Below are positions 57,431 through 64,000 of a DNA stretch of 64,000 nucleotides, piece by piece. The position numbers and the translations under genes were made by a program. The stretch spans positions 919,702 through 983,701 of the forward strand of contig CH003232.1 of NCBI GenBank assembly GCA_000149265.1, given 5' to 3'. The notes under the pieces are model-generated. The model was not told where the DNA came from and did no database searches. It was given only the letters and a program-made list of their open reading frames with translations. Each line of letters opens with the position of its first letter. Position 1 is the first letter of the stretch. This stretch comes from Ciona savignyi. Its lineage: Eukaryota; Chordata; Ascidiacea; Phlebobranchia; Cionidae.

Positions 57431-57721
57431 AGCTAAATTTAAATCCTTAGCCTTACACTAACCTTAATGTCACAATCTGTTAAGTTGTATAGATTAAGAT
57501 CTTTATACTGTTCTAATCTGATAGTTGGACAGCAAGTGAGAAATGGAAATTTTCGTCCATACTGGCAATAGTTCTAATTTCCGATAATCTTGTTAGATAT
57601 TCATATATATCCAGTTTCCAAGTGCTATATAACGAGATCATGGTAAATAAGTTTTATTATAAAGCTTATATTTTATTTACCAACTTTTACGGATTGGTCA
57701 TAGGGTCGAAACTTGGCCCGG

Positions 57722-57728
57722 TATAAAA
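57722..57728 (+). promoter_or_regulatory. TATA box of the mucin-like gene
   Basis: TATAAAA 50 bases upstream of the ATG at 57778. Confidence 0.5.
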
Positions 57729-57777
57729 ATAAACATGATCTATTTACACAGAAATTACCAGTGAAAAAATCATAAAT

Positions 57778-58254
57778 ATGAGAATTTTAAGTGTATTTTT
57801 ATGTTTTGTTGTGGGCCTAGCTCACGTAGCTGCTACGAACATAACAGCCACTGGGCCCACAACGACAATCCTTGCGTCCTCAACAACAACCCCTGTGCCC
57901 CCAACTACAGACCCTGCGTCTTCAACAACAACCCCTGTGCCCCCAACGACAGACCCTGCGTCTTCAACAACAACCCCTGTGACCACAACGGCAGACCCTG
58001 CGTCTTCAACAACAACCCCTGTGCCCCCAACGACAGACCCTGCGTCTTCAACAACAACCCCTGTGACCACAACGAAAGACCCGGCGACAAACACGACAGT
58101 CTCTGTAACTGTACCAGCAGGCTCGAACACTACTAACCCACCAGATTTGGTTGCAGATACGACTAGCTCGACAATAACTATTCATCCTTGCATTTCGGTT
58201 ATGCTGCTTTCGCTGTTTATGTTTTCTAGGGTAGCTGACATAATGAACATATAG
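57778..58254 (+). CDS. Mucin-like secreted or GPI-anchored Thr/Ser/Pro-repeat protein, 158 aa
   Basis: Single exon. Residues 1-19 (MRILSVFLCFVVGLAHVAA) are a signal peptide. Residues ~33-101 are five 14-residue repeats of the type TTTPVPPTTDPASS, coded by a 42-base DNA repeat; two copies carry VTTT in place of VPPT. Most positions could carry O-linked sugars, and NIT and NTT sites offer N-glycosylation. A hydrophobic end (CISVMLLSLFMF) followed by a short polar tail could be a GPI-attachment signal with the cut in the preceding Asp/Thr/Ser stretch. Role probably surface coat or extracellular layer; no catalytic domain. The long open frames in other frames and on the other strand come from the GC-rich repeat with no stops. 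Confidence 0.8.
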   Translation: MRILSVFLCFVVGLAHVAATNITATGPTTTILASSTTTPVPPTTDPASSTTTPVPPTTDPASSTTTPVTTTADPASSTTTPVPPTTDPASSTTTPVTTTKDPATNTTVSVTVPAGSNTTNPPDLVADTTSSTITIHPCISVMLLSLFMFSRVADIMNI

Positions 58255-58651
58255 CATATATGCTAATTTAGCTAACTATCTTAAAGCATGTAAGCAATAA
58301 CAATACTCGCATTTGGAAATGTATATTAATCTTTCTAAGCCTATACAATTTATTTTTTTATTTAGCAATGTGCAGAAATTGACCTTACATTCTTACTTAA
58401 AGTTTATTAATTATTCTAATATTGATGTTATGCTATTCTACTGCTGTTGTTTACAAAAATTCATTTGCTGAAATTCATAGTTTTAGCTACTGTTAACCTA
58501 TATTATAATTCTGCATATACACATAGTGTAGTTCACTTGCGTTTTTACTTGTATTATGCATTGTTGCGTATACATAGTGTTTATTCTGGCATAATGTTTT
58601 AACCAACTTTAATTTTGATTTAAAAATTTGTAGTGTACATGTGGTAAACAA

Positions 58652-58657
58652 AATAAA
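58652..58657 (+). terminator. Polyadenylation signal of the mucin-like gene
   Basis: AATAAA about 400 bases after the stop, in an otherwise featureless AT-rich 3' flank. Confidence 0.45.
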
Positions 58658-58764
58658 GGCTTCCAAAAACTCGTTTAAAGTGTGTCGCTTATGATTAAGA
58701 TATTGCTTTTTTGTGCAACATTTAAATTTAGTAGGCCTAGGTCTAGCTAGACAATGTTTGGAAT

Positions 58765-58865
58765 TTGTCTTAACCGGGGACACAACCGACTAGCTGGTTC
58801 AGTTTCGATACTAAAACCCTTCTGCCTAAAGGTGAAGCACGAACCCACTGAGCTATTTGGACTAA
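58765..58865 (-). repeat. SINE family A, head fragment
   Basis: GGACACAACCGACTAGCTGG, TTTCGATACTAAAACCCTTC, and the end of the head near ATTTGGAC. Confidence 0.7.
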
Positions 58866-59174
58866 AATAAATTTGATCGATAATATATGATAGTGTTCCT
58901 GGAAGACCTTCAAGGTCAGCAAATATGTAATAAGTAATGTGTAAATATGTAATAAGTTATGTGTAATCAGAAATAAATTACCAGCCATTTATCACATCAA
59001 TTGTAGTGTGTGCTACGTCTACCAAACGGTTCCGTTAAGAGAGATAGTGTTGGGCTAAGTAGTATGTTGCGATTGTTTACAGTCACAGCCATGCTAAATT
59101 TCTTAAATTAAGATAAGAAGATATTTATGTGTAACTTCCTAAATAACTCCGCCTCCGGTTTCTTAAATAACTCC

Positions 59175-59467
59175 GTCCGCCCGGTTGGGCTAGCGGTTAA
59201 GTGCGTCGCGTTTCAATCGAAAGGTTGCAGGTGCGCAACTGGTCGCTAGCTAGTCGGTTGTGTCCTTGGGCAAGGCACTTTACGGACATTGCCTGGACCC
59301 AGCGGATTAATGGGTTCTACCAAATTGAAGGAACGTGTCTATCATATACAACACACTGCAATAGCTCCGGTGACCCGACGATGGGCGCGAGGTGATCTGA
59401 CGATTGCCCGTGTGTTAACCCCCTTGGTTTTCCCATTCACGGGGATAAACATGAATATCCTATCCTA
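59175..59467 (+). repeat. SINE family A, young full-length copy
   Basis: GTCCGCCCGGTTGGGCTAGC head, GGTTGCAGGTGCGCAACTGG, TCCTTGGGCAAGGCACTT, and CCTATCC tail. The ORF across it is SINE sequence. Confidence 0.9.
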
Positions 59468-59569
59468 ACTGCTTCCAGCATCTGCCTTCTTTAGAAGTTA
59501 CAATATGATGGCAGATGGCTTCTCTTTAGGAGGCGTTCAACTAATTATTCTCCCTATCTCTCCAATGCA

Positions 59570-59945
59570 AACTGACCTCACAAAAACGACTGTCACTCAA
59601 AATCCTGACATAGGAAGTCTTAGATTTTTTCACAATTTAAAATTGAAGCTTGGATCTGCAACCTAAACTCAAAACCCTACAAAATTTTGTTTAAAATTTT
59701 TGAGCCCATACCCCCTCGTACATCGGCAACTTTTTTCCAACAAACAGCTAGCAGATGCACAATCAACACCTTTATTTTACAAAGCACTGCTCCACGATTA
59801 CAAAACTTTACAGCTAAACGAGAACACCGGCGCGCAGCCTAGCACATGCTGCTTTCAACCAAACAAACATTGGGGAATTACCACCATTGTTACTCAGCAA
59901 AACACTCGTTTAAAAACAATGACTCATGGAGGGTACCACTCGTCA
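59570..59945 (-). repeat. Dispersed repeat R3, copy 3, longest
   Basis: CCATACCCCCTCGTACATCG, AACAGCTAGCAGATG, GGGGAATTACCACCATTGTT. Joins the parts seen separately at 18.34 and 28.63 kb. The 101-codon ORF lying in the opposite sense is not supported as a gene. Confidence 0.65.
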
Positions 59946-60210
59946 CATCCTGCCATTCATAGAGGTCTTAATTGGTTATACGCCATCTTTATTCAAATTT
60001 TGTAATTTTATTGTAGAGGAAAGGATGGTGGGAACATATTGTGTAAATCACGATTTTTAAATTGTGACTGGACATGGAGCTAGCGGGTTATATAGTTGCA
60101 TAATTGTCTACCTTCTACTAATGTAAACATAAATACGAGCTTGCTTTGGATAAATTGCACTTGCTAGCCAAAAAAAAACAATTCCAGACTTACTTACTAG
60201 TACTAGATTC

Positions 60211-60498
60211 GTCCGACCGGTTAGTCTCTTGGTTTAGTGCGACGTATTTCAACCGAAGGGTTGCGGTTTTGAAACTCGTGGCTAGTAAGTAGTAAGTTGT
60301 GTCCTTGGTCAAGGCACTTAATGGACATTGCCTGAACCCTGATAGGTTCTACCAAATTGAAGGAACGTGTGAATCATACACAACACATTGCAATAGCTCC
60401 GGCAACCCGACGGTGGGCGCGAGGTATATTATGGCGATTGCCCGTTTGTTTAACCCATTATTTTTTCTATTCACGAGGATAAATACGGATATCCTCTC
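60211..60498 (+). repeat. SINE family A, full length, diverged
   Basis: GTCCGACCGGTTAGTCTCTT head, central TCCTTGGTCAAGGCACTT, end CACGAGGATAAATACGGATA. Confidence 0.85.
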
Positions 60499-60624
60499 CG
60501 AGATACTAAAAAAACGTAGTTTTTGTGGTGAAAAAATTCATGATAGGGAAAACTGAAAAAATCCAGTAGATTATAATTCTTTTTGAAGTCGTTATACAAT
60601 ATATACAATGGGGGCGATATATCT

Positions 60625-60760
60625 CACAAAAGTTTTATCCACGTAAATGGAAAAAATGTGGTTTTGTTTTCACACGGTTACAGTCAGATTATTTCACGCC
60701 CACCGTCTGGTAACCGGTCTATTGCAGTGTGTTGTATGTGATAGAGGCGTCCTTACTGTT
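60625..60760 (-). repeat. SINE family A, 3' fragment
   Basis: TTTATCCACGTAAATGGAAA, CGCCCACCGTCTGGTAACCG, ATTGCAGTGTGTTGTATGTG. Confidence 0.7.
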
Positions 60761-62754
60761 TTAGTTCAATCCACCAGACTAATTTCCAGAATATATAGGG
60801 CATTAATCGTTAAGTGTTTTGAACGTATATATAGCTTATATACAACCCATACAGCCTGCGGCTGGTTTCGACCAACATTTGCGCTTTTCCTTTCACTATG
60901 AGAAGTTTCTTTTTTAAACACAACTGAATCTTTTGATTGCCTTTTACGGATGACCCTTTTCAGGGCTTTATAACACCAATGTGGTAATTAAAACCGTCAT
61001 AAAAAATAGCACGTTTGCCTTTTATAACTGGCGCCACACTGTTCTATTAGCACATCGAACATTAACCATTTCGCACGTCGTGTATAATTATAGAGTTCAT
61101 GACTCACATACATACAGTAGTTTGCTTAGATTTTGTTTCTCCGTTAACGTTAAATAATATTTACCATATTAAAAATCTTAACAATTAGTCTTTACAACAT
61201 GTAAATAACACAAGTTATTTAAGGTATAAACGCCATTCGTGGCCGTAAAAGTCGTAATTTGATTCGTTTGCCATGTTTAATACTGGGACAAAAAAATGAA
61301 TAGACTAAACTAAGCTAAAAGTCTTAGCCATAATTAATTATGTTTACACTAAATTTCAAAGCATATTAATTTAGGCATACTCTTAAAGCCAAACGGGTGA
61401 TTTTATCTAGTTTACTCATGATTTAACCTGTCTTTTCTCTAATGCGTTTATTTGTGTGGAGGATACGACGACCGAGCGTGTTTTAAGCGATAGATGTGTT
61501 TAAAGTATATATACACACCTTCCAGAAACGAACAATTTCCGTGGCCGATTCATATACCAAGGGTTGGAAACAGCCCGTTAAAAGTTACCGGATTATACAT
61601 CTGTATCCAAACATCTTCAGGTTATTGCTTTAAATGTGTCGAATAATGCTGCTAAACTATTCTGCCGATTAATATATGTCCATTTAAAAAATAACTACCG
61701 GTTGTGTATATTTTTTTTTTCAAAATTAGGATACATTATTCTGGGAAATTTACTCTTGAATGGGTAAACGACGTTTCTATTCATATTGTTTAACTGATTA
61801 TTTATGGTTGGATGGAAAAAATGACGTATATATTTATGTTGTTTACCTGAATAGTTCACAAGTTTGCACACGACGTAAACACATTCGTCAGGTGGCGCTA
61901 GCGTTTCGTAAAATGAAAGTTTTTCTGACGTAGGCGTCAAACACTCTGAACCGGCGACATTTTTATAAATTAATGTATGACTATGATCCTATATTGTGTA
62001 GACCTAATTTTAAGAGGCTTGTTTTGATAATGTATATAACTCCACCTTTATACTGCCCAGTTATTTACTAAACATAATAATTTTTCAGTATTCAACCGTT
62101 TTCTCGGTCGCATTAAGCACAAATGTTTTGTACTTTAAATTAAACTCCAAAATCGTCATTTCACACAAAAGCGTCCATCGCTTTCTAGAGCTGTAATATT
62201 TACCTTTGACCAAAAGCTGTCACTGCGTAATTACGGTCTCGATACTTTCAATGGAATTGACCTACTTGTGAATAGGAAGACACTCAGACAGAGGAAATCA
62301 AAGCAGCCGATCTCGCGTCTCTGTTCAGACGAAAAAGGAAACCCAACCCAAAGAAAAAGGCTGTCTGGGCCTTGTAAAGGAATTTAACAGCGACCGAAGT
62401 TATTCTGAGAAGTAGGAAAGGCAATTTGGGCGTTTCGAAACAGAAAGAATCTCAGTTAACATTGTTTTATGCAGAGGTTTTGCGTATAAAACAAGCAAAT
62501 TGGTGTTAAACGTACAAGCAGGCAGAAATGGAAATCTTACGTGTTTTTATATTATAATTGCCGTAGGCCACCATATTTTCGTACGAAAATCAGCAGCTTT
62601 GGGCATTTTAATAAGTGCAGCAAAAATCATTTGTAGTATAGAATATAGTATGCATACAAAAATCATTGGAAAATTACAAACAAGTGCTTTCGTGAATTTT
62701 CTTTGCATGGCACTATAAAGAAAGAAAATAAAACACTATAAAGAAAGAAAATAG
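60761..62754. other. Upstream region of the laminin gene, nothing recognised
   Basis: No supported exon or repeat. It may include promoter sequence for the laminin gene, but I see no decisive motif. Confidence 0.4.
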
Positions 62755-62825
62755 CAACAGGAAAACGGAAACTTTACCACCTGCCTCTTTCCTTCTGTTT
62801 AGTTTTTCCCTTTTCCGCTATCTAA
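62755..62825. mobile_element. MITE-P-like fragment just upstream of the laminin start
   Basis: CAGGAAAACGGAAACTTTAC and CTTCTGTTTAGTTTTTCCCT resemble the two ends of MITE-P brought close together. Confidence 0.45.
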
Positions 62826-62889
62826 CGTTTTATTCTATATTTTTAGCTACAGAACGATTATTAGTGTAGCGAAATAAAAGTGACACAAA

Positions 62890-63640
62890 ATGAGACTACT
62901 GCTCTGTATAGCAGTTATTGCATTAGGTAAGTGGTTCAACAATTAGTTATTAAACTGCAATGTGCCATTTTGTATTGGTATGTACATAGTGAACGTTTTA
63001 TTTGCCTGGTATCTATGGAATAAAAAGTCGTTATCATAATAAGTTATAAAAGTACTGCAAAATCATCATTTCTGTACTACTAGCTTGTACCTGATAATTG
63101 TATTATGCTTTTCAATAATTACTCTGGTTAGAAACAAAAAAAAATGGTTAGAAACACTATTTAAACTAAAACAAATTTCTTTTGTACACGTTATTATATT
63201 GTATTATTGACTATTGTATTGTTTTATAAAATATACTGAGAAAAATGTACGCTTAAACTAAGACCCACTACCAAACTTAAAACTTACATCCATCCACAGG
63301 CATTAAACAAATGTCTTACATATTTTATAGAATAGGCTATACTGGTCAAAATGTCAAACTAAGACCCACTACCAAACTTAAAACTTACATCCATCCACAG
63401 GCATTAAACAAATGTCTTACATATTTTATAGAATAGGCTATACTGGTCAAAATGTCAAACTAAGACCCACTACCAAACTTAAAACTTACATCCATCCACA
63501 GGCATAGGAGTTGTACATGGCGGATGCGCTGGTAGCAGTTGCTTTCCCAGCACAGGGGACTTGTTGGTGGGTCGAGGTGACATGCTCTCAGCAACATCAA
63601 CCTGCGGTGACTCTGGTCGTGAAAGATATTGCATCGTCAG
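62890..63640 (+). CDS. Laminin beta chain, first two coding exons (continues beyond the window)
   Basis: Laminins are heterotrimeric basement-membrane glycoproteins. Exon 1 (62890-62926) encodes [12 protein letters not shown] and one base; exon 2 (63502-63640) starts in phase and encodes [36 protein letters not shown] and RERYCIV before a GTAATT donor. The SC(Y/F)PxTGDLLxGR...STCG...YCIV pattern is the start of the laminin N-terminal polymerisation domain and fits beta chains best. A good acceptor (TATATTTTTAG) ends at 62846, 43 bases before the ATG, so an upstream leader is likely spliced on, in cis or by trans-splicing. The third exon is not found with confidence before 64000. Intron 1 carries a tandem triplication of the acceptor region. 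Confidence 0.85.
63255..63505 (+). repeat. 101 bp tandem repeat, 2.5 copies, triplicating the exon 2 splice acceptor
   Basis: TACATCCATCCACAGGCAT occurs three times with CAG ending at 63299, 63400 and 63501, spaced by exactly 101 bases. The units are nearly identical. Only the last is followed by the laminin coding sequence. Confidence 0.95.
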
Positions 63641-64000
63641 GTAATTTGGCTGAGAGTAAATGGGATAAATTATTTGGAGAGAAATGAAAGGGTGAAATTC
63701 GGTAATTGTACCCTGACCCTTATGCTAACTTCAGACAATGTTAAAAGAATAAAAAAAAAAAAAAACTTACTCTATTTAATATTTGACATTCTATGTACTG
63801 TAAAGTTTCCCTCTTTTCCTCCTTAATTTTTGATCCCTAAAACTGACAAGTCTCTTGCAAGTTTGTTATATCTTTTGGTTGGCAAAGCTATTATCCGATG
63901 TTGCCTGAACTCAGAAAACTGTAGAAATATTTTTGTAGTAATTAGTAGTAAAGTTTTAAAAACACAGCATGTCATTTTTAAAAGCAAAGGTGCGGTTTTC
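63641..64000 (+). other. Laminin intron 2, partial
   Basis: Sequence after the donor at 63641. The short ORF at 63629-63826 is intronic read-through. No further exon recognised. Confidence 0.6.

Noticed and set aside
57801-58136. Cys/Asn/Pro-repeat ORF in the second frame and Val/Gly-repeat ORFs on the minus strand of the mucin-like gene
   Set aside because: Shadow frames kept open by the 42-base repeat. Only the chosen frame has a signal peptide and a sensible C-terminus.

Overview
This is a eukaryotic window, AT-rich, with spliced genes, short introns and a heavy load of non-coding mobile DNA. The genes are animal genes: a laminin beta N-terminus, a GLUT-type sugar transporter, a light-chain amino-acid transporter and a mucin-like protein. 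Together with compact introns, tRNA-derived SINEs ending in (TATCC)n and a BEL/Pao retrotransposon, they suggest an invertebrate deuterostome, most probably an ascidian tunicate such as Ciona. The animal call is firm. The genus is inference from general resemblance.

Layout. 1-8 kb is repeat ground: SINE pieces, three miniature DNA transposons with recognisable target-site duplications, and the first copy of a segmental duplication. 7.8-13 kb holds two further copies of that duplication. One of them carries a small single-exon gene for a secreted arginine-rich peptide with its own TATA box, and the 5.6 kb copy keeps only the last codons of that gene. 13-18.3 kb shows no recognisable gene but has a degenerate ~72 bp tandem array. 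18.7-23.2 kb is a complete five-exon SLC2A-type transporter (501 aa, all splice phases agree). 24.4-25.1 kb (minus) is an intronless PNPO-like flavoprotein. 25-29 kb is minisatellite and SINE sequence.

29.1-36.2 kb is a young BEL/Pao LTR retrotransposon: 461 bp LTRs with one difference seen, and an ATAAT target duplication. It sits inside an older, inverted solo LTR of the same family, which itself sits inside a small MITE. Its gag-pol frame is broken in several places.

36.46-55.07 kb is one large imperfect palindrome with its axis near 45.2 kb. Each arm carries an SLC7 light-chain amino-acid transporter, head to head. The right copy (50.8-55.0 kb, plus) is complete in seven exons, 502 aa. 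The left copy (41.9-36.5 kb, minus) keeps five intact exons, has lost exon 3, and has a SINE inserted in exon 4 plus local tandem duplications. The right arm also holds a 1.8 kb Helitron/Helentron-like element made largely of five ~336 bp tandem units.

55-64 kb holds a mucin-like secreted or GPI-anchored protein with 42 bp repeats (57.8-58.3 kb), more SINEs, and at the right edge the first two coding exons of a laminin beta chain, which runs out of the window.

The genes do not form a pathway. The coherent themes are repeated local duplication (peptide gene, SLC7) and insertion of mobile elements into the duplicates. SINE coordinates are approximate by about 10-15 bases.
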